Below, in pieces: positions 11,163 to 22,136 of a stretch of DNA of 64,000 nt. Made by a program: the position numbers and the translations under genes. The notes below the pieces were generated by a model. The model saw nothing but the letters and a program-made list of their open reading frames with translations. It did no database searches and was not told where the DNA came from. Source of the stretch: Beijerinckiaceae bacterium RH AL1 (GTDB lineage Bacteria > Pseudomonadota > Alphaproteobacteria > Rhizobiales > Beijerinckiaceae); NCBI GenBank assembly GCA_901457705.2, contig LR590083.2, positions 2,976,597 through 3,040,596 on the forward strand. Reading direction: 5' to 3'. Numbering within the stretch: position 1 is the stretch's first letter; every line of letters begins with the position of its first letter.

Positions 11163-11792
11163 TCATCCAGCCCATTCCCGCCGCAGCCGCTCGCGGTGGC
11201 GCGCGAACCACGACAGCACGATGACGGCGGGGGCCGATTCGATCTGCCCGGCATCGAGCCGTGCGATGGCCTCGGCGGCGTCGAAGACCTCGACGCGGAT
11301 GTCCTCGTCCTCCGCGGCGGCCCCGTGCACCCCGCCGGCCGTCGCGAGATCGGCCTCGCCGACGAACGCCACCACGCGCTCCGACGAGCCGCCCGGCGTC
11401 GGCAGGAAGGATTGCGCGCGGATCACGCGGCGCATCTCGCAGGCCGCCTCCTCCATCGCCTCGCGGCGCGCCGCCGCCTCGTCGTCCTCGCCGTCGTCGA
11501 CCATGCCGGCGATGACCTGCAACGGACGCGGCGCACGCCCGGCGACGAACGAGCCGATGAGGAATTGGCGGATCAGCAGCACGCGATCGCTGCGCGGATC
11601 GTAGGGCAGGATGCAGACCGCCGTGCCGCGCTCCAGAAGCTCGCGCCTCAAGGACGCCACGCTGCCATCGAAGCGCGGCACGCGCAGCTCGTAGTGATCG
11701 ACCGAGAGGAAGCCCGTGTAGGCCCGCTCCGCGGCCACCACCTCGACATCGACGTCGTCCTCGGTGGGCCAACCCTGGCTCGGCTGTGTCAT
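11163..11792 (-). CDS. Nudix hydrolase, ADP-ribose pyrophosphatase type
   Basis: A 209-residue Nudix protein that would hydrolyse ADP-ribose or another nucleoside diphosphate sugar in the cytosol. The Nudix box runs from Gly-Met-Val-Asp-Asp-Gly-Glu to REAMEEAA, matching G-x5-E-x7-RE-x2-EE, with Ala at the usual final Gly. Upstream are VLLIRQFLIG and an N-terminal strand region, and downstream SFLPTPGGSSERV, which is typical of the NudF/GDP-mannose pyrophosphatase branch. It stands alone on the minus strand, divergent from the catalase-like gene. Exact substrate is not determined. Confidence 0.8.
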   Translation of the reverse strand: MTQPSQGWPTEDDVDVEVVAAERAYTGFLSVDHYELRVPRFDGSVASLRRELLERGTAVCILPYDPRSDRVLLIRQFLIGSFVAGRAPRPLQVIAGMVDDGEDDEAAARREAMEEAACEMRRVIRAQSFLPTPGGSSERVVAFVGEADLATAGGVHGAAAEDEDIRVEVFDAAEAIARLDAGQIESAPAVIVLSWFARHRERLRREWAG

Positions 11793-11902
11793 GTCGGCTC
11801 CCTTCTCGCGCGGCGAAACCTTGGTTGACGCCGGACGGCAACCTCAGCAAGTTCGCGGGCGCCACGGCGGCAACGCCGGCGAACACGAATCGGAACCATC
11901 GA

Positions 11903-12949
11903 ATGTCGAAATCGCCGGGATTGGCGGGCCAGCTGGGTGCGCTCGTGCTGATCGGCGGCGTCGTGGTCGTCGCGGCCGGCGCCTTCCTCTACACCGCCGG
12001 CGCCTTCTCGCCGCACCGCCTGACCCCCGACAAGATGGTCGCCGCCTTCGCGCCGCCCGGCGGCCCGGCGCTCGGCCATCGCCGCAACCATGCGAAGGGC
12101 ATCTGCTTTACCGGCACCTTCGAGGCGACCGGCGACGGCACGTCGCTGTCGCGCGCCGCGATGCTCGCCAAGGGCACCTATCCCGTCATCGGCCGGCTCA
12201 ACCTCGGGACCCCGATGCCGACGGCGGCCGACGCCTCCGCCCGCGTCCGCGGCCTCGGCCTGCAGATCTCGAGCGGCGACCAGGTCTGGCGCATGGCGAT
12301 GATCAATGCGCCGATCTTCGCGGTATCGACGCCGCAGGCTTTCTACGGCCTGCTCAAGGCGCAGAAGAGCAAGGACCCCGGCGCGATGAAGGCCTTCGTC
12401 GGCGCGCATCCTGAGATGGCCGGCTTCCTCGGCTGGGCCGGCACCGCGCCGTGGACCGCGAGCTACGCCGAGACGGCCTTCAATGCGCTCAACGCCTTCC
12501 TCTTCGTCGATGCGTCCGGCGCCTCGCACCCCGTCCGCTGGTCGCTGAAGCCCACCGCGACGCCGGTCGACGTGAAGCCCGACGAGCTCGCGAAGGGCGG
12601 TCCAGACGTGCTCGAGACGGAGATCACCGAGCGCATCGCCGAGGCGCCGGCGACATGGACGATGGTCGCGCAGGTCGCCGAGCCGGGCGACCCGACCGCC
12701 GACCCGACCAAGGCCTGGCCGCCGCAGCGCCGCGTCGTGGAGCTCGGCACGCTGACCGCCGCGAAGATCGAGCCCGAGGCCGACGGGCCGTGCCGCGACA
12801 TCAACTTCGACCCGACCGTGCTGCCGGACGGCATCACCGTCTCTGATGATCCGTTCCCGGCCGCGCGCTCGGCCGTCTACGCCAAGTCCTACGATCTCAG
12901 GTCGGCCGAGGAGCAGGACTATCCGCGCACCGCGACGGGAGCCAAGTAA
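11903..12949 (+). CDS. SrpA-like catalase-related peroxidase
   Basis: Heme-dependent catalase-family peroxidase of 348 residues, shorter than true catalases. An N-terminal membrane anchor or signal (about 8-33, LGALVLIGGVVVVAAGAFLY) places it in the periplasm. The distal heme His lies in RNHAKGICFTG, and the C-terminal ARSAVYAKSYD holds the proximal Tyr region. It starts at the ATG at 11903, just after a CGGAA element. The stop overlaps the ATG of the cytochrome b561 gene by one base (TAATG), a pairing common for this family, in which the b-type cytochrome probably passes electrons to the peroxidase. Confidence 0.8.
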   Translation: MSKSPGLAGQLGALVLIGGVVVVAAGAFLYTAGAFSPHRLTPDKMVAAFAPPGGPALGHRRNHAKGICFTGTFEATGDGTSLSRAAMLAKGTYPVIGRLNLGTPMPTAADASARVRGLGLQISSGDQVWRMAMINAPIFAVSTPQAFYGLLKAQKSKDPGAMKAFVGAHPEMAGFLGWAGTAPWTASYAETAFNALNAFLFVDASGASHPVRWSLKPTATPVDVKPDELAKGGPDVLETEITERIAEAPATWTMVAQVAEPGDPTADPTKAWPPQRRVVELGTLTAAKIEPEADGPCRDINFDPTVLPDGITVSDDPFPAARSAVYAKSYDLRSAEEQDYPRTATGAK

Positions 12950-13503
12950 TGACCGAGCAGTCCTTCGCGACCTCGCAGAAGCTCGTGCACTGGCTGATGG
13001 CGATCTGCATCATCGCGATGCTGTTCATCGGCGTCGGCATGGTCTCGACCGTGAAGCCCGACTACCTGGCGCTGACCTCGATCCACAAGTCGCTCGGCAT
13101 CGCGATCCTGGCGCTGGTGGTAATCCGCATCGCGCTGCGCCTGACCCTCGGCGCACCGCCGCTGCCGGCCGATCTGCCGGGGCCGCTGAAGCTCGGCGCG
13201 CGTCTCTCGCACGTCGCGCTCTACGGGCTGATGATCGTCATGCCGCTGCTCGGCTGGGCGATGCTGTCGGCGGCGCAGTACCCGATCGTCGTCTTCGGCG
13301 GCCTGCGGCTGCCGCCGATCCTGCCGCCCAACGCCAGCCTGCATGCGGTGCTGTGGGACCTGCACGCGAGCCTGGCCTATCTCTTCTTCGCTGTGGTGCT
13401 GATGCACATCGCCGCCGCGCTGTTCCACGCGCTGATCCGACGGGACGGGGTGTTCGAGGCGATGGCCGCCTTCGGCCGGCCCAAAGTGGCGCCAGCGGAG
13501 TAG
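12949..13503 (+). CDS. Cytochrome b561, YceJ-like
   Basis: Four-helix diheme b-type cytochrome of 184 residues in the inner membrane. Histidine ligands are visible in QKLVHWLMAI, TSIHKSLGIAIL, ARLSHVALYGL and VVLMHIAAALFH, one per helix. It overlaps the catalase-related gene and very likely supplies it with electrons from the quinone pool. It converges with dsbB after a 13-base gap. Confidence 0.85.
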   Translation: MTEQSFATSQKLVHWLMAICIIAMLFIGVGMVSTVKPDYLALTSIHKSLGIAILALVVIRIALRLTLGAPPLPADLPGPLKLGARLSHVALYGLMIVMPLLGWAMLSAAQYPIVVFGGLRLPPILPPNASLHAVLWDLHASLAYLFFAVVLMHIAAALFHALIRRDGVFEAMAAFGRPKVAPAE

Positions 13504-13516
13504 CGCTCCGCGCCGG

Positions 13517-14017
13517 CTAGCGGCGCAGGCCTGCGGCCGCCAAGCCCGCGATGACCAGCGAGACGATCGCATTCCACCCGGCGAGCGACAGGCCGAGGAT
13601 GCGGATCGCCACGGCATCGCAGCGCACGACATGCACGCTATGCAGCTGCTGAAGGAAGTCGGCGTTCGACGTCGGGCGGTTGATGGCGCCGGTGCAGCCG
13701 GTGGGGCCCGGCCACCACTTCCACTCGACGCCGGCGTGATAGACGCCGAAGCCGGCCGAGAACAGGAACAGCACCACGAGAAGCCCGAGCCCGACGCGGG
13801 CGAGCGCGGGCGGGCCGCGCCAGGCTAGCGCCAGGGTGAGCACAGCAAGCGCGATGCCGGCATAGTACGGCAGCCGCTCCTTCAGGCACAGCTCGCAGGG
13901 GGCGTAGCCAGCGGCCTGGAAGGCGAAGGCGCCGGCGATGGTGGCGACGGCGAGCGCGAGCACCAGCGCCGCAGGGCGCACCAGCGGCCGCTCGACGACG
14001 GCGACGGGCGCATCCAT
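13517..14017 (-). CDS. dsbB: Disulfide bond formation protein DsbB
   Basis: Inner membrane quinone-linked thiol oxidase that reoxidises DsbA, 166 residues with four transmembrane helices. The first redox pair is in YAPCELCLKERLPYY, the usual CxLC site, and the second pair is the Cys of GPTGCTGA and the Cys of VVRCDAV. The start ATG overlaps the stop of the upstream YqaA-type gene (TGATG), so the two are coupled. Confidence 0.88.
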   Translation of the reverse strand: MDAPVAVVERPLVRPAALVLALAVATIAGAFAFQAAGYAPCELCLKERLPYYAGIALAVLTLALAWRGPPALARVGLGLLVVLFLFSAGFGVYHAGVEWKWWPGPTGCTGAINRPTSNADFLQQLHSVHVVRCDAVAIRILGLSLAGWNAIVSLVIAGLAAAGLRR

Positions 14018-14658
14018 CAGATCACCTTGGCGGCGATGACGAAGCCGACGACGATGGTGAGCACGAGGATCAGCATGAAGGCGCCGAAGTAGCGCTCGAG
14101 CCAGCCCTTGATCGTGTCGCCGAAGAGGTTCAGCAGCACCGCCAGCACGAAGAAGCGCGCGCCGCGCGTCAGCGTGCAGAGCGCGACGAAGAGCGGCAGC
14201 GGATAGTTGAGCAGGCCGCAGGTGATGGTGACGATCTTGAACGGGATCGGCGTCAGGCCCTTCAGCAGGATCACCGCCCAGCCCCATTGCGCGAAGAGCG
14301 CCTTCAGCTCGACGACGCGGGCGCCGTAGCCGTAGAGGTGGATGAGCCACAGCCCGACCGTGTTGTAGAGCAGCGAGCCGATGGCATAGCCGAGCAGCGC
14401 GCCCAGGACCGAGCCGATGGTGCAGATCAGGGCGTAGACCCAGGCGCGGCGCGGGCGCGCCAGCGACATCGGCACCAGGATCACGTCCGGCGGGATGGGA
14501 AAGAACGAGCTTTCCATGAAGGCGATGATGCCGAGCGCATAGGGCGCCGACGGCTTCTCGGCCTGGGCCAGCGTCCAGTGGTAGAGGCGCTTCATCGGGC
14601 CGTCGCGGCGCCCGGCCAGGGCCGGCGCGGGAGTCAGGGCTTGGCTCGTGTCGCTCAT
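14017..14658 (-). CDS. YqaA/DedA-family membrane protein (SNARE-associated)
   Basis: Multi-pass inner membrane protein of about 213 residues. It has the DedA-type signature around FMESSFFPIPPDVILVPM and the second re-entrant segment around LKGLTPIPFKIVTITCGLL. DedA proteins are linked to lipid carrier flipping and membrane homeostasis. The start is uncertain: the ATG at 14658 (MSDTSQ) is used, but an ATG at 14595 (MKRLYHW) also fits, and in-frame codons extend to 14748. It is coupled to dsbB. Confidence 0.78.
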   Translation of the reverse strand: MSDTSQALTPAPALAGRRDGPMKRLYHWTLAQAEKPSAPYALGIIAFMESSFFPIPPDVILVPMSLARPRRAWVYALICTIGSVLGALLGYAIGSLLYNTVGLWLIHLYGYGARVVELKALFAQWGWAVILLKGLTPIPFKIVTITCGLLNYPLPLFVALCTLTRGARFFVLAVLLNLFGDTIKGWLERYFGAFMLILVLTIVVGFVIAAKVI

Positions 14659-14922
14659 GCGGGGATCCGTGAAGCTTTGGCGTGCGCATGCCACGCGCTT
14701 GCGGCCTAAAGATGTTGCGCGGGATGAGACCCCGGCGACCGTCTCCATATAGAGCCATATAGCGGGCGCGTGGTTGCGACTTCCTTGCCACGCGGGCGCG
14801 GAAACGGGCGGCGGCCGCCCGGCCCTCTCGGGCGGACGCCTTGGCCGCAGGTTCGACGGGCTGTCGCGCCGATGCTACGGTCCCGCCGCGAAAAACTCAC
14901 AAAGCCGGGAGGCTCCCCACGC

Positions 14923-14940
14923 ATGACCGAGACCCGATGA
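14923..14940 (+). other. Five-codon leader ORF coupled to plsC
   Basis: A mini-ORF, ATG ACC GAG ACC CGA TGA, sits behind a clear GGGAGG ribosome binding site. Its stop overlaps the ATG of the acyltransferase gene by ATGA. The plsC start has no ribosome binding site of its own at a suitable distance, so ribosomes ending on the leader may re-initiate. It could be chance. Confidence 0.35.
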
Positions 14941-15737
14941 TCCTGGTCCGCTCGGCGATCTTCCAGGTCGTCTTCTACACCACCTTCATCCTCATGATGC
15001 TGCTCGGCCTGCCCTGCCTGGTGCTGCCGCGGCGCGCGACGATGCGGCTCGTGCGCACCTGGGCCTGGATCTCGGTGAAGCTGCTTGCGCTGATCTGCGG
15101 CACCAAGGTGGAGTTCCGCCACCTCGAGCATCTGCCGAAGGGCGCCGCGCTGCTCGCGGTGAAGCACCAGTCGTTCCTCGAGACCTTCGCGCTCATCACC
15201 GTGCTCGACGACTTCTCCTTCATCCTCAAGAAGGAGCTGACGGCGATCCCGTTCTTCGGCTGGTATGCCAAGCGCGCCGGGCAGATCGCGCTCGACCGCA
15301 GCAAGCGCGGCGCGACCATCGCCGGGCTGCAGCGCAGCGTGCGGGCGGCGCTCGCCGCAGGGCGCCAGGTCGTCATCTTCCCCGAAGGCACGCGCAAGCC
15401 CGTGGGCGCGCCGCCCGACTACAAGGCCGGGATCGCGGCGCTCGTCGGCGCCTCCGGCATGGCCTGCGTCCCTGTGGCGTTGAACTCCGGCGTCTTCTGG
15501 CCGCGCCGCGGCTTCCTGCGGCGCCCCGGCACCATCGTGTTCGAGTTCCTGCCGCCGATCGCGCCGATGGCGGACAAGCGCGCGTTCCTCAAGGCGCTCG
15601 AAGGCGCGATCGAGCCGGCGACCGACTCGCTCGTCGCCGAGGCGCTCGCCGCCGATGCGAGCCTCAGGACGGTCGTGCCGCAGCCCGCCGCGCCGCGCTG
15701 TGCCGACAAGGCCGGGAAGTCTCCTGCGATCGTCTGA
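14937..15737 (+). CDS. plsC: 1-acyl-sn-glycerol-3-phosphate acyltransferase (PlsC)
   Basis: Membrane-associated acyltransferase making phosphatidic acid, 266 residues. The hydrophobic N-terminus spans about 5-27. Motif I is KHQSFLETF, an HX4E form where most relatives have HX4D. The phosphate-binding FPEGTR motif is intact, followed by the conserved ALNSGVFW segment. The ATG at 14937 opens MILVRSAIFQVVFY, the normal start for alphaproteobacterial PlsC. It is divergent from yqaA-dsbB. Confidence 0.85.
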   Translation: MILVRSAIFQVVFYTTFILMMLLGLPCLVLPRRATMRLVRTWAWISVKLLALICGTKVEFRHLEHLPKGAALLAVKHQSFLETFALITVLDDFSFILKKELTAIPFFGWYAKRAGQIALDRSKRGATIAGLQRSVRAALAAGRQVVIFPEGTRKPVGAPPDYKAGIAALVGASGMACVPVALNSGVFWPRRGFLRRPGTIVFEFLPPIAPMADKRAFLKALEGAIEPATDSLVAEALAADASLRTVVPQPAAPRCADKAGKSPAIV

Positions 15738-15740
15738 GCT

Positions 15741-15773
15741 TGACTTGTCCGCCGTTTGTTCTATTCTTGTTCC
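15741..15773 (+). promoter_or_regulatory. Sigma-70-like promoter with an alphaproteobacterial LexA (SOS) box
   Basis: A TTGACT -35 at 15741-15746 and TATTCT -10 at 15763-15768 are separated by 16 bases. Overlapping the -10 is GTTC-N7-GTTC (15759-15773), an exact match to the LexA operator known in alphaproteobacteria. Its position just ahead of the 137-residue hypothetical gene implies repression by LexA and induction on DNA damage. Confidence 0.6.
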
Positions 15774-15792
15774 CTGACTTGAGGGGGCTGGG

Positions 15793-16206
15793 ATGGTCGT
15801 GGTAGACAGCGCGGTGATCTTTGAACTGGCGCCTGCCGTCGGCGCTCTTGCGAGCCTTCGCACGCACGCCTTGCGCGACGGCTATCACGCCTGGCACGGC
15901 GCCTCCGGCCGCCGCTACGTCGCCTCCGTCTTCCCGTTCGATTCGAGCGCCCGCGACGCCGGGCTGCCGGCCTTCGAGGCCTTCGTGCTGATCGCCGCTG
16001 TGGCCGACGGCGCGCGGCGCGTTGCCCGGCGCGTCGAGGTGATCGAGTGGGGCTCCGTGCGCCATCGCGCGGTCGCGGCGGCGATCGAAGACGGCGTGGA
16101 GGAATGGCACGTGCACCTGCTCGGCGGCAGCCGCGCCGAGCGCGAGGCGATCGCCGCCGACCTGCGTGCCGCGTCGGGTCTCGGCGCGCTCGCCCGCACG
16201 GCCTGA
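15793..16206 (+). CDS. Hypothetical protein, probably SOS-regulated
   Basis: A 137-residue soluble protein opening MVVVDSAVIFELAPAVGALA, with a good AGGGGGC ribosome binding site and codon usage like its neighbours. No signal, membrane segment or catalytic motif was recognised. Notable stretches are HAWHGASGRRYVASVFPFD and VEEWHVHLLGG. A LexA-type operator lies over its promoter, so a role in the DNA damage response is inferred from regulation only. Confidence 0.7.
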   Translation: MVVVDSAVIFELAPAVGALASLRTHALRDGYHAWHGASGRRYVASVFPFDSSARDAGLPAFEAFVLIAAVADGARRVARRVEVIEWGSVRHRAVAAAIEDGVEEWHVHLLGGSRAEREAIAADLRAASGLGALARTA

Positions 16207-16275
16207 GGCGGCGACAGGCTTCATCGCCTCGACGCAATCGCGTGCTTCCTCCAAGGCGAGCACGGAGCGCGGCGC

Positions 16276-17870
16276 ATGGCATCCTCGGACGGCACCGGCC
16301 ACTGGTGGCAGCGCGCCATCATCTACCAGGTCTATCCCCGCTCCTTCCAGGACAGCGACGGCGACGGCATCGGCGACCTCGAGGGCATCCGCCACCGGCT
16401 CGATCATCTCGAGCGCCTCGGCATCGACACGATCTGGCTGTCGCCGATCTACCCCTCGCCGATGGCCGACTTCGGCTACGACGTCGCCGACTACGGCGAC
16501 ATCGACGGACGCTTCGGCACGATGGCCGACTTCGACCGGCTGATCGCCGACGTGCACCGACGCGGCATGAAGCTCGTGCTCGACTTCGTGCCGAACCATT
16601 CCTCGGATCATCATCCCTGGTTCGTGCAGAGCCGGTCGTCGCGCGAGAGCCCCAAGCGCGACTGGTACATCTGGCGCGATCCGAAGCCCGACGGTTCGCC
16701 ACCCAACAACTGGATGTCGCATTTCGGCGGCTCGACCTGGACATTCGACGCGGCCACAGGCCAGTACTACCTGCACTCCTTCCTGAAGGAGCAGCCGGAC
16801 CTCAACTGGCGCAACCCGCAGGTCAAGCAGGCGATCTTCGACGTGCTGCGCTTCTGGCTCGGCAAGGGCGTCGACGGCTTCCGCGTCGACGTCATCTGGT
16901 GCCTCGTGAAGGACGAGCATTTTCGCGACAACCCGGTCAATCCCGATTGGAAGCCCGGGCTGGGCGACCGCGAGCGGCTGATCTCGATATACGAATGCGA
17001 CCGCCCGGAGATGATGGGCCTCGTCGCCGAGATGCGCGCGGTGCTCGACACCTACCCCGGCGACCGGCTGCTGATCGGCGAGATCTACCTGCCGCTCGAC
17101 CGTTTGGTCGCCTACTACGGCGTCGACCTCAAGGGCGCGCAGCTTCCCTTCAACTTCCTGCTCATCGGCGCGACGTGGTCGGCCGACAGCATCGGCAGGA
17201 TCGTCGCCGACTACAACGCCGCCCTGCCCGCCGGCGCGTGGCCGAACTGGGTGCTCTCGAACCACGACAGGTCGCGCATCGCCTCGCGCGTCGGCCCGCC
17301 CAGGCGCGGGTTGCGGCCATGCTGCTGCTGACGCTCCGCGGCACGCCGACGATCTACTACGGCGAGGAGATCGGCATGCTCGACACGCCGATCCCGCCGG
17401 AGCTCGTGCAGGACCCGTCGGAAAAGCGCCAGCCCGGCATCGGCCTCGGGCGCGACCCCGTGCGCACGCCGATGCCGTGGGACGCCTCGCCGACCGGCGG
17501 CTTTACCACGGGCCATCCCTGGCTGCCGCTCGGCGAGCACGCGACGACCAACGTCGCCGCGGAATCGCGCGACCCGCACTCGATGCTGTCGCTCTACGAG
17601 AAGCTCATCGCGCTGCGCCACGCGCAGCCCGCGCTCATCGGCGGCACCATCGAGGCCATCGCCTGGGGCGATGGTGTGGTCTCCTACGAGCGGCGGCTCG
17701 GCGCCGCGCGCTTGAAGATCGTGCTCAACCTGACGCGCGAGCCGCGCCACGCCGTGGGGGACGGCGGGCGCGTGCTGCTTTCGACGACGCTCTCGCGCGA
17801 GGGCGAGCACGTGTCCGAAAGGCTCGACCTCGGCGCGGACGAGGGGGTCGTCGTCGCGCTCGGGAGCTGA
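16276..17870 (+). pseudogene. GH13 alpha-glucosidase/oligo-1,6-glucosidase, frameshifted
   Basis: Alpha-amylase superfamily enzyme acting on short alpha-glucosides. The first part (from 16276) carries DFVPNHSSDHHPWF, the nucleophile region GFRVDVIW, the acid/base IGEIYLPLDRL and LSNHDRSRIASR. One base is missing near 17296-17299, where GGCCCGCCCAGG should read with an extra G. After it the frame changes and the C-terminal part continues ARVAAMLLLTLRGTPTIYYG to 17870. Corrected length is about 531 residues, normal for the family. All catalytic residues are present, so this may be a read error rather than a dead gene. The nearby GH15 and glycogen genes fit storage glucan or trehalose metabolism. 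Confidence 0.8.
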
Positions 17871-17900
17871 TGAGAGAGGCGGCGAGAGGCCGCCGCGCCG

Positions 17901-18119
17901 TCAGAAGCAGCGATAGACGCCGCGGCCGACGTAGGTCGCCATGTGCCCGGTGTGGCGCAGGCACCAGGCCTGGTTCTGGCCGCCGAACACGCAGCGGCCG
18001 TAGACGTTGCGATGGCCGTTGGGGCCGCAGGCGCCGAGCGCGAAGGCCGGCGTCGCCGCCGAGGACACGAGAGTCGAGAGGACGAGGGCGCCGATCAGCG
18101 CGGCAAACAGCTTCTTCAT
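17901..18119 (-). CDS. Small secreted Cys-containing protein
   Basis: A 72-residue protein with a Sec signal peptide (MKKLFAALIGALVLSTLVSS, cleavage near PAFA). The mature part has four Cys and the run GACGPNGHRNVYGRC, a pattern seen in small exported proteins of Hyphomicrobiales. The ATG at 18119 has GGAG seven bases upstream; the ATG at 18131 is less likely. Function unknown. Confidence 0.7.
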   Translation of the reverse strand: MKKLFAALIGALVLSTLVSSAATPAFALGACGPNGHRNVYGRCVFGGQNQAWCLRHTGHMATYVGRGVYRCF

Positions 18120-18206
18120 GACGATCTCCATGGGTGTGGATGGCCATGAAACGGCTGCCGCGCGCCGACCCTACGAGCACCCGCCGCGACTTTGGCGAGT
18201 CCGCGG

Positions 18207-19163
18207 CTACTTCCGCTCGCGCGGCGTGACGGTGATCCGCTCGACACGGCCGTTGCGCAGCACGGCGACCTCGGTCGGCCGGCCGATTGCGTCGGCATTC
18301 AGCGCCCGGATGAGGTCGTCGGCGCCGCCGACGGGCTGGCCGGCCAGCTCGAAGATCAGGTCGCCGTCCTTCAGGCCCTGCGTCGCGGCGGGACCGCCCG
18401 GCTCGAGCGCGCCGATGCGCACGCCGCGCGGGCCGCTGCCGATCGCCACCGCGATGCGGCGCGCCACCGGCACGGTCTGCGCCTCGATGCCGAGGTGCGC
18501 GCGCCGCACGTGGCCGTGCGCGACGAACTCGCTGACGACGAACCGCGCCGTGTTCGCCGAGACCGCAAAGCAAAGCCCCTGCGCGCCGCCGATCATCGCG
18601 GTGTTGATGCCGACGACCTCGCCGGAGCCGGCGACCAGCGGACCGCCCGAGTTGCCGGGGTTCAACGCCGCATCGGTCTGGATGACGTCCTCGATCAGGC
18701 GGCCGCCGTAGCCGCGTAGCGAGCGCCCGAGCGCCGACACGACGCCCGCCGTCACCGTGGATTCGAAGCCGAGCGGATTGCCGATCGCCACCACGAGATG
18801 GCCGCGGCGCAGCAGCTTGGAGTCGCCGAGCCGCGCGACGGCGGTCCCGGCCGGCAGCGGCGCGCGCAGCAGCGCGAGGTCGGTGGCGGGATCGTCGCCG
18901 ATCACCTCGGCGCCGGCCTCGCGGCCCTCCGTCAGCACGACGCGGACGCGCTTGGCACCGGCCACGACGTGCGAGTTGGTGAGCACGAGGCCGTCGTCGG
19001 CGATGACGAAGCCGGAGCCGATGCCGCCGCGTCCGCCCTTGGCGCCCGTCTCGATGCGGGCGACCGCCGGGCCGACGGCGTCGACGAGGTGCGCGACGGT
19101 GCGCGAGTAGGCGTCGAGCGCGGCCTCGTCCGCGCCCGTCTCATGGATGAGCTCTGTGATCAT
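18207..19163 (-). CDS. HtrA-like S1C serine protease with PDZ domain, no signal peptide
   Basis: Trypsin-like protease of 318 residues. The catalytic triad is His65 (LTNSHVVAG), Asp95 (PATDLALLR) and Ser172 (NPGNSGGPL). A single PDZ domain follows from about residue 225 to the end. Unlike DegP/DegQ there is no signal peptide or anchor, so it should be cytoplasmic, as some alphaproteobacterial trypsin-like paralogues are. Role is presumably protein quality control. Confidence 0.85.
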   Translation of the reverse strand: MITELIHETGADEAALDAYSRTVAHLVDAVGPAVARIETGAKGGRGGIGSGFVIADDGLVLTNSHVVAGAKRVRVVLTEGREAGAEVIGDDPATDLALLRAPLPAGTAVARLGDSKLLRRGHLVVAIGNPLGFESTVTAGVVSALGRSLRGYGGRLIEDVIQTDAALNPGNSGGPLVAGSGEVVGINTAMIGGAQGLCFAVSANTARFVVSEFVAHGHVRRAHLGIEAQTVPVARRIAVAIGSGPRGVRIGALEPGGPAATQGLKDGDLIFELAGQPVGGADDLIRALNADAIGRPTEVAVLRNGRVERITVTPRERK

Positions 19164-19314
19164 GTTCGGATGCCTTCAGCGGGCGCCTGGCGCCCTGTTT
19201 CCAAAGTGAGGTGGTCGGCAGGCCTCGCCGATTCAAGGCGGCGCCCCAGCGGTGGCGGCGCGTCTCCTGCGCCCCATATGTCGCGCACGATCGAGTTAGC
19301 TCTCAGGAGACTGC

Positions 19315-20184
19315 ATGCAGACTGCACCGACCACCCAGACGCCAGGCATCCATCGCAAGAAGATCGGCGACATCGTCGTTACCGCCATCGTCGACGGCGT
19401 GCTCCACGGCAATTTCGGAATTGTGAAGGCGATCGAGGAAGGCGAGGCCAAGCAGCAGCTCGCGACGCAGTTCCGCTCGCAGGAGCCGATCATCACGATC
19501 AACTGCTTCGTCGTCCATACCGGCGGCAAGTGCGTGCTCATCGATTCCGGCGCCGGCAAAAACCCGATGTTTGCAGCCGGCGCTCTGCCCGCAGCCCTGA
19601 ACGCCGCCGGCGTCTCGCCGGACAGCGTCGACACGATCCTGATGACGCACCTCCATCCCGACCACGCTGGCGGCCTCGCCGGCGAGGGCGGCCAGGCGAT
19701 CTTCCCGAATGCCGAGCTGCTGCTGCACGAGGACGAGGCCAAGTTCTGGCTCGAGACCAGCAATCCGCCGGAGGAGATGAAGCCTTATTTCGAGGCTGCG
19801 CAGACGGCGGTTGCCCCCTACAAGGCGCGGATGCGCACCTTCGCCAAGGGGGAGGTCGCGCCGGGGATCGAGTCCGAGCCGCTGCCGGGCCATACGCCGG
19901 GCCACACGGGCTTCCACATCACCTCGGGCAACGAGCAGCTCTTGATGTGGACCGACATCGTCCACCTGCCGTTCCTGCAGTCGCGCCATCCGGAGATCTA
20001 CCTCGCCTTCGACGTCGACCCCGAGCAGGCGAAGGCGCATCGCAAGCGGCTGTTCGACAAGGTCGCGACCGACAAGCTGCGCGTCGCCGGCTCGCACCTC
20101 GACTTCCCGGCGTTCGCGCATCTCGAGCGGCTCGGCGACGGCGGCTACGCGTTCATCCCCGAGGTCTGGCGCCCCTACATCTAA
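19315..20184 (+). CDS. MBL-fold metallohydrolase
   Basis: Metallo-beta-lactamase fold protein of 289 residues. The metal-binding motif is THLHPDHAGG, with further ligands in LPGHTPGHTGF and TDIVHLP, and the late His in VAGSHLDFP. It has no signal peptide. Such proteins include lactonase-like and other hydrolases; the substrate cannot be stated. It converges with the GH15 gene. Confidence 0.8.
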   Translation: MQTAPTTQTPGIHRKKIGDIVVTAIVDGVLHGNFGIVKAIEEGEAKQQLATQFRSQEPIITINCFVVHTGGKCVLIDSGAGKNPMFAAGALPAALNAAGVSPDSVDTILMTHLHPDHAGGLAGEGGQAIFPNAELLLHEDEAKFWLETSNPPEEMKPYFEAAQTAVAPYKARMRTFAKGEVAPGIESEPLPGHTPGHTGFHITSGNEQLLMWTDIVHLPFLQSRHPEIYLAFDVDPEQAKAHRKRLFDKVATDKLRVAGSHLDFPAFAHLERLGDGGYAFIPEVWRPYI

Positions 20185-20236
20185 CGGCGCAGACAATCGT
20201 AAAGCGCGGCGTGAACCGCCTGGTTCGCGAAGCGCT

Positions 20237-22036
<1,800 letters not shown>

Positions 22037-22136
22037 CGCGTCATCCTCGGCCTACGACCTCGCGCTCCCGCACTGCAACGGAACGGCCGAGCGGCAGCAA
22101 GCGTTGCCTTTCGGAACCCTGAATCTGGAGGCTCGG

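Noticed and set aside
20205-20232. Hairpin GAACC-GCCT-GGTTC between the MBL and GH15 genes
   Set aside because: Stem too short and no T-run, so not listed as a terminator.
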